From the NCBI RefSeq assembly GCF_019393635.1, contig NC_057861.1, forward strand, positions 458,732,330 to 458,796,329: a DNA stretch of 64,000 nucleotides, given 5' to 3'. Made by a program: the position numbers and the translations under genes. A model generated the notes under the pieces. It searched no databases, was not told the origin of the DNA, and saw only the letters and a program-made list of their open reading frames with translations. Position 1 is the first letter of the stretch. The number at the start of each line of letters is the position of its first letter. Shown in pieces: positions 36,626 through 49,381 of this stretch. The DNA is from Dromiciops gliroides. Lineage: Eukaryota > Chordata > Mammalia > Microbiotheria > Microbiotheriidae.

Positions 36626-37344
36626 CTAAAAACAGAAACCATAATAAAGCATAAACTTCATTAATATGCCAATATACTCTATGAAGAACTGCTAAAAAGG
36701 CACTATACTTGTAAAGTTTTTAGCCCCTGAAAATCCTGAGTGAAGATTTCAGTGACAAAGGAATTTTGACTAATCAAGGTTACAATATTGACAAAAATCA
36801 AAAGGAGAAATCCTAGCATTCACCTCTCAAGATTTACTCATCCATTTTATAATTTACTCATAATTTATTCATTCCTACAAAAGGAATGAGAACATCTTAA
36901 AAAGTTCTCCTGTAAGTCTCTGTATCAATAGTTTTGTTAGATGAATTAGTGTACTATGCTTATGAGGCCAAAGTCAAGATAAAGGTGTCAAATATGAGTC
37001 AAGTAGTTTTTATCTATTTCCTGATTATCACTCCTAATTCTAACCATCTGTCCTACAGATCCATACTTACATAACCAGGCCATTAAAAAAAAAGTGTGGG
37101 TAGGTCAAGAAAAATTAACCACCTTTACTGGGAAAATAAAGTATAAGTCTTAACGATAGTGACTCAGTAACAATATCCTCAAATATGAATTAGTAATTCA
37201 ATTCAACAAGTATTTATTAAGCACTTTTTACAAGCCCTGACACTGTGTAAGGTCAAGTCCCAGAAATGATGATGTAATATGGGGAAATAAGCTACTAGAG
37301 GAAAAACACGAACTGAAGATCAATTGGAAGTGCCCTAAAACAGG

Positions 37345-37490
37345 TCACTACAGCTGAACTCAGCCTCAATTACTAGTTGTGTGACCCTGGGCAACTAATT
37401 TAAACTCTTTGTGCCTCAGTTTCCCCATCTAAAAATAAGGGTTTTGGACTCAGTGGCCTCTACAATCCTTTCCAGTCCTAAGTCTATGAT
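37345..37490 (+). mobile_element. MIR-type CORE-SINE
   Basis: 'tagttgtgtgaccctgggca' and 'cctcagtttccccatctaaa' in forward order. Confidence 0.75.
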
Positions 37491-37909
37491 CTTGGGTTCA
37501 GTCTAGCCTCTTATTTTAGCTGCTGAAGAAGATGAAAACCAGAAGGAGGCCAAATCAGTTGGTCAACTAGTATTTATTAAGTGCCAGGAACTGTACTAAA
37601 ACACAGAGGATACCAGGGCCATAAAATTCTCAAGTTCCCATCATGTCCCACCTGGATGCTCTCCTGGACTTCATCATGGTCTCAGAAAACATCATCATTA
37701 AAAGTCATATCAACTCTGATACTCATCACCACCCTCTCCCATGTGGTTTTGGAGAGGGTGAAACATGAATACTGGTGAGCTCCTCCCTCATCCCCTATTT
37801 AAAGAGGGCACTGTTTCCAACCTGACTGCAGGATTTCATCATGTCCTAACAATGCCTAGTACCTCCCCTTACCATTGACACCTCTTTTTTAGCTTCTTTT
37901 CAGAGGCTG

Positions 37910-38440
37910 ACTTCACTTCCCCCATTAGATTGTGAGATCCTTGAAAGGCAGGGAATGTCTTTTGCTTTCTTTGTATCCCTAGTGATAGAAAGCAGGTACT
38001 TTAATAGAGGGGCTTACTGACTAATTTGGGGATCGGGAGGTCAAGGTAATGAGGGTTTAAGTGACTTGCCCAAGGTCACACAGCTAGTAAGTGTTAAGTG
38101 TCTGAGGCTGAATTTGAACTCAGGTCCTCCTGAATCCAGGGCCAGTGCTTTATTCACTGTGCCACCTAGCTACCGAAGGCTTATGAATATTAAATGACAG
38201 TGATGAGATTGAACCCACGATAAAGTTTTTTTCTGACCAAAACAGCTGGAGTGCCCCCACTCCCACCCATCCAAGTGCTTTATATTTATTTTGTCTACAG
38301 TTTATTTTACATACATGTTGCCTCCCCCTCCTAGAACGTAAGTTCTTTGAGGACAAGGGCTGCTTCATGTTTATCTTTGTATACCCAAAAGGCACTAGTG
38401 ACCATCACAAACCAAGTGCTTAACAAATGGATACTGAATA
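37910..38440 (+). mobile_element. L2-like 3' tails around a reversed WSINE1
   Basis: 'cccattagattgtgagatcc' (37919 on) and 'cctagaacgtaagttctttg' (38331 on) are L2 3'-end wording. A reversed WSINE1-type SINE occupies 38040-38173. Confidence 0.65.
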
Positions 38441-39184
38441 ACTATTGATCTAAGATTTAATACTAGATTTGTGAGTTCTATATGTAGGCGCCCTTTCCCT
38501 TGTGCTTCTCTGGTAAGTGAGTGAAGTCAGAATGTAAACACCCATCCTCTGAAGGCAGCGTGAGGATCAGTACTAGGATGAGAAAACAGAGGCTCAAACT
38601 CCACTTGGGACTTGGGACTAGCAGAGTGACCATGAAAGTCACTTCAATGCCCTGGAGCTCAATTTTCCTCATCTGTAAAAACAGAGATTAGATGATATGA
38701 CCCCTGAGAGGTTCTCAGCAAAGCCACATGTTTCTCAGATTTAGCCCAACAAGGCAAAGGCGTGAATCTTGAATCTCCCCTGACACCTGATAAAGCAATG
38801 TCAATTCCTTTGGAAAAATTCTGTTAAGGGTTCACCCACATAGTTCTAAACAGCCAGAAATGGAAATGATAAATCCTACCATTTAAGTGACTAGAATATT
38901 GTAACTGACTGTTCAATTCAAAAAAATAGTGCAAACATCTGCCTCCTCAAATTTATCTGTCTTACTACCCTATTATCCACTTTCTATAGAAAACAGATAC
39001 ATTTGCTATAGTCAAAAACAGACTAGCCATGGTCTGTCATTCTTCAAAAAAAAAAAAAAAGAAGGAAACATGAATCAATAATACCACTCTAAACTATTCA
39101 AGAGTACCCCACGTCTCCAAGGTTTCCAGTGGGTTTCCTCATCTCTTTTCCTGGAGAGCCAAACCTGAATGATTATTATTGTCT

Positions 39185-39450
39185 CAGAGGACAGTTGTTT
39201 CGCCCACGAGATAGAGTGCTGGGCCTGAATCAGACAGACCCAAGTTCAAATCCAGCCTCAGGTACTTACTAGCTGTGTGACCCTGGGCAAGTCACTTAAT
39301 TTCTGTCTGCCTTAGTTTCCTCAACTGTAAAATGAAAATAGTATCTACATCACAGGACAGTTATGAAGATCAAATGAGAATATATGTAAAGCGTTTAGCA
39401 TAGTGCCTGACATATAGTAAGTACTTAATAAGTGCTTGTTCCTTTCCCAT
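39185..39450 (+). mobile_element. MIR-type CORE-SINE, nearly full length
   Basis: 'gatagagtgctgggcctgaa', 'ctagctgtgtgaccctggg', 'aactgtaaaatgaaaatagt' and 'gtacttaataagtgcttg' in order. Confidence 0.85.
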
Positions 39451-39817
39451 TTCCCATTATAATTGCAATGGTCTACCTTTGTGTTCATGTTCTTGTATAA
39501 CAACATGACACAGTAAAAGAACACTGGTCAAATGACCTTTGTTAAGTGACTCCACTTAACCTCTCTGGAGCTCAATTTCCACACCTGTCAAATAAAAGAA
39601 GTAGGACTAGAGGATCTTCATATTTCTCTAGCTCTAAATTCTGTTCCTCTAAACAAATTACTATGAAAATGCTGATCAAGATTAGAGTATCACAGAGTAT
39701 AAAGCGGGCACTCATTGGCACAAACAACTGAAAGCTCTCGTGAACCTTACATCATCGTCACTAACCATAGTCTGCACACAAATAGCTGCTTGTATAAATT
39801 TTTTTAAAACACAAACT

Positions 39818-39976
39818 GGGGGCAGCTAGGGTGCACAGTGGATAAAGCACCGCCCTGGATTCAGGAGTACCTGAGTTCAAATCCGCCTCAGACACTTGAC
39901 ACTTACTAGCTGTGTGACCCTGGGCAAGTCACTTAACCCCCATTGCCCCTCAAAAAAAAAAAAACAAAAAAACAAC
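39818..39976 (+). mobile_element. WSINE1-type SINE
   Basis: Forward copy with a small rearrangement near the start (agctagggtgcacag), flanked by caaactg on both sides. Confidence 0.92.
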
Positions 39977-40396
39977 CCAAACTGATAATCTTTTCCTTCA
40001 AGGGGCTAACCGCCGCTGCCCCACCCCTGTCCCATTATGATTAAACACAAAGAAAACAACTTAATATCTATAATAAAACCTCATTAATATAATGGGGAGG
40101 GGAGAAACAACTCATCTGATTTACAGTTATTCTATGTACTCCAAATAAAACTAATATTTTAAAAATAAAATTCACTTTTCAACAGCTGCTAACAAAATAT
40201 ATTTCTAAGCACAGGTTCTAGTAAGTCTGTTTTAATGAAGAGATAAAAAACATTTTTAATTATCAGTACCATTTGCATATAAACAAATAATGAGATAAAA
40301 TATTAGGGGAAAAAAATTTCATAAAGTCCCTTGTAACCCTGGACTCTGAATTATTAAAAATGCCATTATTAGTTATATAATTTTTATGTTATTCAC

Positions 40397-40508
40397 CTGG
40401 AGATAATAGAACTGCCTTCTGAATGGTCTTAAGTGGATCATTTTTTCCATCTTCTGCTGAATTGCTTCCCATTGCCAACTGATTGACTGCAGTATACAGT
40501 AAGGCCTT
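40397..40508 (-). CDS. SKIC3: SKIC3 coding exon (112 nt)
   Basis: The acceptor is cattatacag and the donor GTGAAT. Thirty-seven codons plus one base. The peptide starts '[20 protein letters not shown]' and later reads '[10 protein letters not shown]', with the last aspartate codon split across the intron. The acidic insert between the helices (SAEDGKNDP) is a loop that interrupts the TPR pattern. Confidence 0.95.
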
Positions 40509-40684
40509 CTGTATAATGAAAAAGAAGTGTTAAATAATCTACTTTTATGATTTCATGTCTCTCAAAAACTACCAGGGCAACATGTTGATGATGTTAGATC
40601 CCATTTGAAAATCATCTAATTCTCTTATATTAACATGATTTATATTATGGTGTAATATCTCTTTGCAACAAGGGGAAAACCAAC

Positions 40685-40738
40685 CTTTCCATGATTTGAG
40701 TCAAGTATATGAGCCACATTTCCAGCTACAGCTCCACC
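40685..40738 (-). CDS. SKIC3: SKIC3 small coding exon (54 nt)
   Basis: The acceptor is atatatttcag and the donor GTTGGT, which departs from the GTRAGT consensus at position +3. Eighteen whole codons in phase 0 encode 'GGAVAGNVAHILDSNHGK'. The exon is too short to stand out as an ORF; it was placed because its phase joins 'RNAQ' before it to '[10 protein letters not shown]' after it, and because this peptide is familiar from SKIC3. Confidence 0.92.
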
Positions 40739-41379
40739 CTGAAATATATCATATTGAACAATTACATTTTGATTGTTGCATAAATTGTACATACAATTGA
40801 GACATCTTTAAAATTCTTTTTAATTTTTTCCTATGAAATTAATCATTAAATACAAGCATTTCTACAAAAAAGTACAAGATACTTAAGACACTTTTAATAT
40901 ATGAAACCATACACATTTATGTATATTATATACACGCTATATAAAAATGCATGAAGGATATTGACAAAACTGCTTTATATAATTTAAGGTCCTCTCTATA
41001 CTTCTTGTTTTCTGTGCATTTTAGGGGAAAAACATGTTTTATTATTAGACCTTTCTTGGGGCTTATCTACCACTACCTACTAACCTACAACACTGGTTCC
41101 CTTCTCACTGAGAAGTCTTCCCTTGCCACAAATATGTTAAGTCCCAGAAAAACAAAACAATACTTTTTCATTACTGATTTGGAAAATTAGGATTTTCCCC
41201 ACTCATCCAACCCCCAAATTCTTGATTTATTTATGGAAACCCATTATTATTGTTAGTATCTAACTACTGCATTTCTCATTAATTTAAGTTGTAATGATGC
41301 AACATGTTTTTTTAAGCCATAATGATTTGGTATCAACTAAAAATAACTAAGACAGTAATTATTCTCAAGTATCCCCCAT

Positions 41380-41950
41380 CTCCAACTGCCTACCGGATAG
41401 TCTTGAATTGGGCACAGCATCTTAAACTCAAAGCTCTCTCTCTCTTTCTAAATTTCCTATTGCAGTGGAGGGCATTTCCATCCTCTCAGTCACTCATGCC
41501 TGGAATTCTTTCCTTCCTCATCTCCACCTCTGGGCCTTCTCATCCCATACAATCTTTACTCATGTCTTCTCATCCCTTGATTTTTACTCATGTCCTTAAT
41601 TTTTACTCATGTCCTCTCATAAAGCATAGTATCACAGATTTACAAGTGCAAGGGACCTAAGAGATTAATTTCACCATGCCTGAAACTCTCTAACTCTGCC
41701 TCATCTCTGCCTCTTGGTCTCCTTAGCTTCCTTCAAGTCCCAGCTAAAATACCCCCTCCCTTTCACAAAAGAAGCTTTTCCTGATCTCCCATAATATTAC
41801 CTACCCCCAATTTATCTGTATACTTCTTGTTTATAGATGGTTATTTGCACCTGGAAAACAGGACTATCTTTTGGCCTTTCTTAATATTCCCATTACTCAG
41901 AATGCTGAGCATATGGTAGGGTGCTTATAAATGTTTGTGGACTTGATGTG
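41380..41950 (+). mobile_element. L2 LINE 3' fragment
   Basis: 'cagtcactcatgcctggaat' and 'ccttagcttccttcaagtcc' are L2 ORF2 end and 3' sequence. It ends 'tgcttataaatgtttgtgg'. Confidence 0.75.
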
Positions 41951-42629
41951 ATATTTTTCCAATTAAAAATAAACAGAAAAAAAAATATTTGCTCCCTATT
42001 CTGTAAATTATTTATAAAAACTTCAAATTTTAGCAAAGTCAGTCCAATGCTCTTCAAATACCATTAAGCTCTTTTTCAGTTTTTTAATCCAAAAATTAAA
42101 TAAATTATAGCATAGAATAGCTTCTAATCTAGATCATGTAAGTCAACTATAAATCCAAACGAAGTACTATTACATATCTTTTCAGTCAATCACCAGAATG
42201 CTTTTCAGTTGAAACAGAAGGAAGATATATAGTAAAGTATTGATTTTAAGTGGCAGGAGTAGTATTTCCTAGGGAAACGACAGAAAAATATGTGCTTAAA
42301 TTTCCAGATTCAAATCTATGATCCTATGAAACACATTCTCCATGTATGGACAAAGTTTCACTTGACTATTTTTCTACTATTTGTGGATTTTTTTATTGTT
42401 TTCTCATATGCAGACACCACTTGTGCTTTGATAATAATTTGCCTTCTTGAGATCTCTAAATAAAGTTATATTTCATATAGCAAAAGCATATATTGCATGG
42501 TTAAAATAGGGATAACATCTCATTATCGTGAGGAGTGTTCATACCTCACTGTCCTTGGAAGTCCTACGCAACTAATAATAGGTATTTAGAGAAAAAGAAT
42601 TTATTTATCGAATGAATCATAAAATATAT

Positions 42630-43110
42630 GACTCAAAGAATTTGAGTTGGAAGAGACCTCAGCAACCATCTAGCTTAACTTATTCCTGAGTAAGAATCTT
42701 TCCACAAAATACCTGACAAGGCATCCTGCAGATTGTTCCTAAAGGCCTTTAGTGAGGACATTACTAAGGCAATTAATTCTCCTTTTGGGGCCCTGCTTTA
42801 TCAGAAACCCTCTCATTAAATCAAGCCTTAAAAAGCTTCTTTGTATTTTCCATTCTGTTCTCCTCTCTGGGAACAACACCACCCAGTCTAGGCCCTCTTC
42901 CACTGACAGACAGACCCCTTTACATCCTTGAAGATGTCTTTCAGCTGCCCCAAGATTGCTCAGTCAGTTCTTCTCTTCTCCAGGTTAAGCACCTTCAACC
43001 ATTCTTTGACCCTCCCATCATCTTCCCTCTGTACTCTTGATAGTTCATCAATATCCTTTCTAAAGATGTGGTGCTCAGACCAGATATAAGAGATGTCCCA
43101 TTAACCCAAA
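42630..43110 (-). mobile_element. CR1/L3 LINE 3' fragment
   Basis: 'gagttggaagagacctcagc', 'cttctcttctccaggttaag' and 'tggtgctcagaccagata' are CR1/L3 3' end in reverse. Confidence 0.75.
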
Positions 43111-43119
43111 TTAATTTTT

Positions 43120-44200
43120 TGTATTATGATAAGTATTTGTAGACAAAATTGAGAAATGTCACCTAGACAACAGTACAGTTATATGGATTCAGAAACTGGT
43201 TGAATGACCAGAAGCAAAGAGTAATCATTAATGGATCAGTAACAACTTGAAAGGAGAAGTCTATTGGAGTGCCTCAGGATCTATCCTTAGTCATTGGACA
43301 TTTTATCTATTATATGGATCAATGGACAGCACATCTGTCAAATGGCCAATGGAATGAGGTTGAGAGGGGATAGCTAACCCTGGATATAACAAAGTCAAAC
43401 CCCCAAAAAGATCTTAAAAGCTAAGACGAGGATTTAATCAATTGAAACGAATAGGTACCATCTTATCATCTTACACATTTATGTAGTGTTTTAAGATTTT
43501 CAAAATATTTGGACCCCAAACAACCCTGTGAGCCAAGTGCTATTATTATCCTCATTTTACAGATGAGGAAAAATGAGGCTGAGAGCAGTTATGGGACTGG
43601 CCTAGGGTCACACAGATAGGAAGTGTCTAAGGCAAGATTCCAATTCAGACCTTCCTGACTCTAAATCTAGAACTCTAACCATAAAGTCCTACACTGGGGG
43701 TTCATAAAATCAACTTCACAGGTACAGGCTGGGTATGATATGGATGGACAAGTTTTATAAAAAAGTCATAGACCTCTTAGTGGACTAGATGTTTAATAGG
43801 AATTGAAATGTTGTTTGGCAACCAAAAAAAATGTTATCCTCGAATGAATTACGGGAGGCAATGGTACCCAAGAGAAGAAAGGCTATAGTGCCACTGACTA
43901 TACTCATCCCTGGGCAAACATTTGCAGTACTCTGTTAAGTTTTGGGCATCACATTTTAGAAAGATCTCTGGAGAATAACCAAAATGATAAAAGACGTGAC
44001 AATGGCCAAATAAGAATAACTGAAAGCACTGGAAACTTCTGGCCTAGAAAAACAGATACACACCAATAAAAATCTTCAAGTATTTCATCAGCTATCACAT
44101 GGAAGAAGGATTAGACTTGTGCTTGGCTGAAAAGGGCAATTTGGAAAGAGATATTTATTTAATTCACTATAAAGAGCATTTTCACAATTACTGATCAATT
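43120..44200 (+). mobile_element. CR1/L3 reverse-transcriptase fossil
   Basis: 'tggttgaatgaccagaagca', 'tattggagtgcctcaggatc' (the GVPQGS region), 'aaaaagatcttaaaagctaa' and 'ttgggcatcacattttagaa' follow the L3 ORF2 in order. A reversed MIR interrupts it at about 43465-43685. Stops and frameshifts throughout. Confidence 0.75.
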
Positions 44201-44211
44201 GAAGTAGCAAG

Positions 44212-44449
44212 GCCAACACAACACAGTAGATAGAGTACCAGTCCTGGAGGACCTGAATTCAAATCCAGCCTCAGACACTTACTAACTGTGTGACCCCTGG
44301 GCAAATTACTTCACCAGTTTGCCTCAGTTTCCTCATCTGTAAAATAAGCTGGAGAAGGAAATGGCAAACCACTACAGTATCTTTGCCAAGAAAACCCTAA
44401 ATGGGGTCACAAAAAGTGAGACATAACTGAAAATGACTAAACAACAACA
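44212..44449 (+). mobile_element. Mar1-type CORE-SINE
   Basis: 'gtgacccctgggcaaattac', 'ctggagaaggaaatggcaaa', 'aaccctaaatggggtcac' and 'ctgaaaatgactaaacaac'. Confidence 0.88.
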
Positions 44450-44702
44450 CCAAGAAAGGGGAATGAGTTGTTTTTGAAAATAGTAGTTTTCATTTGAAAG
44501 GAGGTTTTCAAATATAAGTTGGATAAACACATGCTATTGATGTTGTAGACTTCTTAGCCAAGTATAGATTGAACTAGATGAAATATTTATGACCCTTCTA
44601 ACTCTGTTCTGTAATAGTTGTAAAACTTACTTAAAAACGATAACTTTCAATATCATAACATTTATTATTTCTATTTTGGTCAGACTTTATGAAATAACTT
44701 AC

Positions 44703-44775
44703 TTGAGCATTTCGTGGAGTATACTGAGGAACCACTCGGGATAAAAGAGACCAAAGGGCAGGGTCTGCTGGGTTA
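44703..44775 (-). CDS. SKIC3: SKIC3 coding exon (73 nt)
   Basis: The chosen acceptor is cttttgtatag; the donor is GTAAGT. One base completes serine and 24 codons follow: '[18 protein letters not shown]' then 'TPRNAQ'. A second AG lies 43 nt upstream (exon start at 44818), and that stretch is open in the local frame. Splicing there would put a TAA directly after the preceding exon, so the inner acceptor is the one that keeps the frame. NPADPALW is the loop and helix-A start typical of a TPR. Confidence 0.92.
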
Positions 44776-44980
44776 CTATACAAAAGATCAAAAGTAGCAA
44801 AGTTTAAAATGGAGTTATCTATAACAAAAACAAAATGATTTTTCAATTTTCATTTACCTCAGAACTTTAAGTATAAAAATACTTTAGTTGTATATAACTA
44901 ATTCATAATACATGTTCCTTGCTCAATATGATGTTCCTAGTTTTCAAGAAAAACATTAGTTATTTGCTGTTGTATGGCTT

Positions 44981-45464
44981 GTTAACACAGGATCTGTAAT
45001 GACCACATTAATCTGTCAGAGTTACACAACAACTAGCCAATCAGAAAGGCTTCTGAAGCCCCAAACTGCGGGACATACCAGTGATCCTCTGTGAAGTGAA
45101 TTCTAGATGAACTTGGAGATGCCTACAGACTGGACCAATCTTGAGCAACAGCTGGAGACTGGGGACTTTCCAAACACCTTATTCCCTAGCTTACTGTATC
45201 AACAAACATCTACCCCACCTCTCCCCTCACTGCCCCCTCCCCCCAAAAAAGCTCCCTGATGGAAAACCTCTAGAAATCATAAAGATCTCAGCCTTTTCCC
45301 TGACTCCCCTCTGAGCAGCTGAGATCTCTCTACCTCTCTGCTCCACTTATGCAAGCTCTTTTCAGACAACACTTTTATAATCTCTGATCAGACATTTTCA
45401 TTTCAGGTCCTTTTCAGGCTCTTTTGGGCTCAAAGGTCATTTGTTAACAGGCTCTATAATGTCC
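44981..45464. repeat. Pair of imperfect direct repeats about 460 bp apart
   Basis: gttaacacaggatctgtaat at 44981 and gttaacaggctctataat at 45443 resemble each other over about 24 positions with a 2-bp gap. The interval is not a repeat I recognise; it could be an old LTR or chance. Confidence 0.3.
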
Positions 45465-46374
45465 CTCTAAAACTAACCTATGACTATCATCAAAGGGGAG
45501 AGATAAAGGGTGGGAAACTTCTCTATCCATGTAAGGGAAGCAGCTTTTTCTACAGTTTATAGGCTATATAGAGATACCTGTGTCACTGAGGGGTTAAGTG
45601 CCATACCCACTGTCGCCTCAGTCAGTTTATAGAGAGGGAAGAATTGGAACCCAGTCTTCCTGAATCAAGACTGCTTCTATAGCTACTGTACTATACTGTC
45701 TCAACATCTGAGCAATTACTTGCCTTAAATATCACAAAGAGTTTCATATTTTAGGCCAAACTTAAGTTACATAAAAAATAATAATCTGCAAGAAGAGATT
45801 GCAAAGAACTAAGCTACTAAAGGAAATTGCAGTAACTCCAATGTACTGGCTTGGTCAGACTGCAGGTGAAAAGGCTTCTCTTGATCTAGGTTATATGAGA
45901 GTAGACTGTTATTTTCTCAAAAGGGTTTATAGACTTACTGGGACAGATGTTAAGTATTCAGACATGTAATTTCATCAGTGTGGGTCCTCTACTAATTCAG
46001 ACTAACAATTCATCTGCAGTCTACAGTGTTAATGAGAAGCCTGGAGCACCTTAATAACTTGCCTATGGTTGTCACATAGTCAGACTCTTTTCCTACAACC
46101 CCCTACCCTCGTGAAACAAAACCAAAAACAAAACCCTTGTAACAAACATAAATAGTCAAGCAAAATAATATCCACATTTTCTGTGGATTGGAAATTTATA
46201 TCTGACTGTGCACCTCTGTCAGAAGGTGAGAAACAAGCTTCATCAAGGCTGTAAGCCTTTCATTTAAAAGAGATTAGTTTCTACTAACATTTGTATTTGA
46301 CTTACTTCATTTTAACACATTCACTAAAGCCAACTATAGAAAGCAAAATTCAAAGTTCTCATACAGATTTTTAC

Positions 46375-46596
46375 CTGTGGACAGCTTTAGACACTTGTCT
46401 CTGCACTGATACATTTCGACCTTGTAGTGCATAAACAGCTGATGTAATAAGGCACTTCTGATAATTATCATCTTTCTGTTTTATATGCTTTAATAACTCA
46501 TTAAGTGCTGCTTTTGAGAGAGTAGCATCCTTCATTGCTAGTCCCAGAGCACAGAGTGCTTGAAGACTTTCGGTGGTTGGTTCCTTTAAGATAGAG
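46375..46596 (-). CDS. SKIC3: SKIC3 coding exon (222 nt, largest in window)
   Basis: The acceptor is gaacttatag and the donor GTAAAA. One base, 73 codons and two bases. The peptide includes '[20 protein letters not shown]', '[20 protein letters not shown]' and '[12 protein letters not shown]'. It spans about two TPR-like units and is among the most recognisable stretches of SKIC3. It ends 'VSKAVH' plus AG, which joins a T from the next exon to make serine. The 5.5-kb intron before it holds the L2 fossil at 48520-51820. Confidence 0.96.
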
Positions 46597-48519
46597 CTAT
46601 AAGTTCAGAAAAGAGAAAAGAAACAAACAAACAGGATACTTGTATGCAGTTTCTAGGAAGTTTGACAATTATCTGTCAGAAAATTTGCCTAAAAGCATTT
46701 CTACTAAATAGGTTTCACCAGAGTAAATCCTCTGATTTCTCTGGATGATGAAACTCCTACCACTCCACATACAAAAATCCGTGTGTTTTACTGATTCTTG
46801 GTCTTGGGGAGTTGGGGGAAAGGCTTAAAAGCATTGAGTCAAGTTTTGTTGGATCCTGAAATGCATGACAAAGGATGAAAAAATAATTTGCTCAATGTAA
46901 AAACATCTAATTTCTTGAAGCTCCCCAGAAAAGCTTCCATTCAATTAGCACAATGTTGCTGAAACCAGCTGTATAGAAGATCAAATTTCAGTCATCTCTA
47001 TTACAACTCCAGTCAATTATTTCTTTGGACTTAATGAAATTTAAGGCTTAAGAGAATTTTGGCAGTGGATATAAACATCTCCTATGAATATCTGAATAGG
47101 AAGTCTGATTAATAAATACAAAGGGCACTTTGGACTTACAGAATTTCTTACCTGAGGGAACATTAGTCCAGTCACCAATAAAGAAACAGGCCTAAAGAGG
47201 TCAGGTAACTTACTCAAGTTTTCCCAGCTAGATAGAGGTAGAATGAAGCTTAGAACCCAGGACTCCCAAATTCTGGACCAGTGCTCTTTCCATTATAGCA
47301 TGCTTCTGATCTATAAACTTAGGATAAAATTTAGGAATACTCCCGGTAATTACTATGAACTTTGGACTATACCTATCCCAAAAGTCTTTTCAAAAGCACT
47401 CAAAAGAATTAAAGGAAAGCAATTATTATCAGTAAATAATGTCACAAAATGACATACCTGTTGGGCCAGTGTAGTGTTAATGGAGATATAGAGCAATATG
47501 TTTAGTTCTCTGTAGTAGTAAATAAGCATTAAAGCTCTAATCTACACAAGAGCTCTTCTGAGGAAACAAGCTTACCAGAAACAAACAAGAGTTAAGAAAA
47601 CGTGCCTAGAGTTTGGATGTATTTAGGAATGTAGCCCAAGAAAGGAGATAAATCAGTAATGATAACACACAACACTACCAATCAGACAGTGATGCTAGAA
47701 AGAAAGAAGAAAATGCAGCAAAACAAATTTAATCTCGATGACAAAGGAGCAAAGCTCATTCTATACAATGCCTCAAAAAGAAAAATGCCTCTTCTATGCA
47801 AACAATATTTAGTAACTATAATTTTTTTAAGTCTCCCTTATCAAACTCAACAAGTATTTACTAAACTAAAAGTATCCCTCACTATTTGGATATTCAAGTC
47901 ACATGCTATTCATTCAACAAACATGTATTACTATAAAATGTTAAATACAAACTCCTGTGTTAGATGTTAAAGTTATAAAGACAAATACAAGAATAAAGTT
48001 CCTGCCTTCAAGGAGCATACAGTTCTAATTTACTTGTTTATATCTTTGTAAATACCTTCGAAGATTTTTATGTGGTTATATTCCACCTTCCCAATTACCC
48101 CCCTGACTTCTCCACATCAAAAAGTACCTACTATAAATACACAGTAAACATTCAAAAGTGATTGCATATCCACCAATAAGTACCATTCTTGAATTCTCAT
48201 TTTGGTAGAAAAGAATAAAGAAATTATCTCTGAAGGTTTGGGGGAGGGGGGAGAAGGGAGGAATGAATTAAAATATAAGCTAGGATGGAACTGGATAAAA
48301 ATTTAGGCCCTAAATCCAGCATAATCAAACAGGAATAAAGATTCCTGATTATATAGAGAAAGAAAAGGATTATCTCTATCAGTAATTCACCAAGGCTGCT
48401 TCTAACCCAATCATATTGCCTCTTGGAACCCTGCCAAGTCAGCCTCTGATTCCCATCATCACTTACTTTCATTCCTATAAACATGCTACAGAACAGAGGT
48501 AAATAAAATCAAGCAACTG
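46597..48519. other. SKIC3 intron, mostly unique
   Basis: A diverged reversed MIR lies near 47155-47300. The 103-codon plus-strand ORF at 47659-47970 has no recognisable family and is not flanked by splice sites that fit SKIC3. Confidence 0.45.
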
Positions 48520-49380
48520 TTTTGACCAGGTCCACCACAAATTTATGCTATACAACCTCAACTGGACTCTCACTGCTGTTAGGCAATTTTTCTATACTTC
48601 CCTCATCAATTCAGTATCCCACTCTCCACATGGCTCTTTCAATCTCTCCTCAAGCCTCCCATGGCTCCTTCTCCCCCCACCTCTTAGTTGAGAACCTTGA
48701 CTCATATTTCACAGAAAAAATTAAAACCATTTACAATGAGCTCCTTCTTCCTCATTTCAGGCCATTCAAATATCCTCTGACCTTCTTCTTCACCTTTGTG
48801 CCACACAAAGATCACCTTACTCCTTAACAAGGCTAAACCCACCACTTGCACAACCAATCCCATTTCATCCTGTCTCTGCTAACAGATTGCCCTCTCTATC
48901 ACTTATCTTCAGTATCTCCCTGTTTGTTCTGGCTCCTTCCCTACTACATACAAGCTCATGTCTTTCCCATCCTCAAAATATTCTCACTTGACCCTTCCAT
49001 CCCTGCTATCATCCTTCTACTCTTTGTGGCTACACTCCTTGAGAAGGACATCCACACTAGGTGCCTGTACTTTCTTTCTTGTACTCTCCTCTTACATGCT
49101 CACAATTTGGCTTTCAACCTCATCATTTTGATGAAACTGCTTATCCCAAAGTCACCAATGATTTCTTAATTGCCAAATCCAATGGCCTTTTCTCAATCAC
49201 CTTTCTTCTTGACCTCCTTGCAGCCTCTGACACTGCTGATCACTCTCTCCTCCTTGATACTCTCTTCTTTCTAGTGTTTCAGGATGCCATTCTCTTGGTT
49301 CCCCTCTCACACCACTACTTCTCAATCTCTATTGCTGCACCTCATCCAGATCATGCCCTCTAATTTTAGGTATCCTAGAC
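48520..49380 (+). mobile_element. L2 LINE fossil, RT region
   Basis: A translated frame includes 'VTNDFLIAKSNGLFSITFLL' then 'ASDTADHSLLLDTL', matching the L2 motif LLDLSAAFDTVDH, with preceding 'cacactaggtgcctgtact'. Broken by stops. It continues after a SINE and an L1 insertion. Confidence 0.85.
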
Positions 49381-49381
49381 G

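Noticed and set aside
47659..47970. A 103-codon plus-strand ORF in a SKIC3 intron
   Set aside because: Low-complexity, lysine- and asparagine-rich composition typical of AT-rich intron; no motif or neighbour supports a gene.
49061..49363. A plus-strand ORF of 100 codons that looks like protein-coding sequence
   Set aside because: It is part of an L2 reverse transcriptase with stops and frameshifts on both sides, not a host gene.
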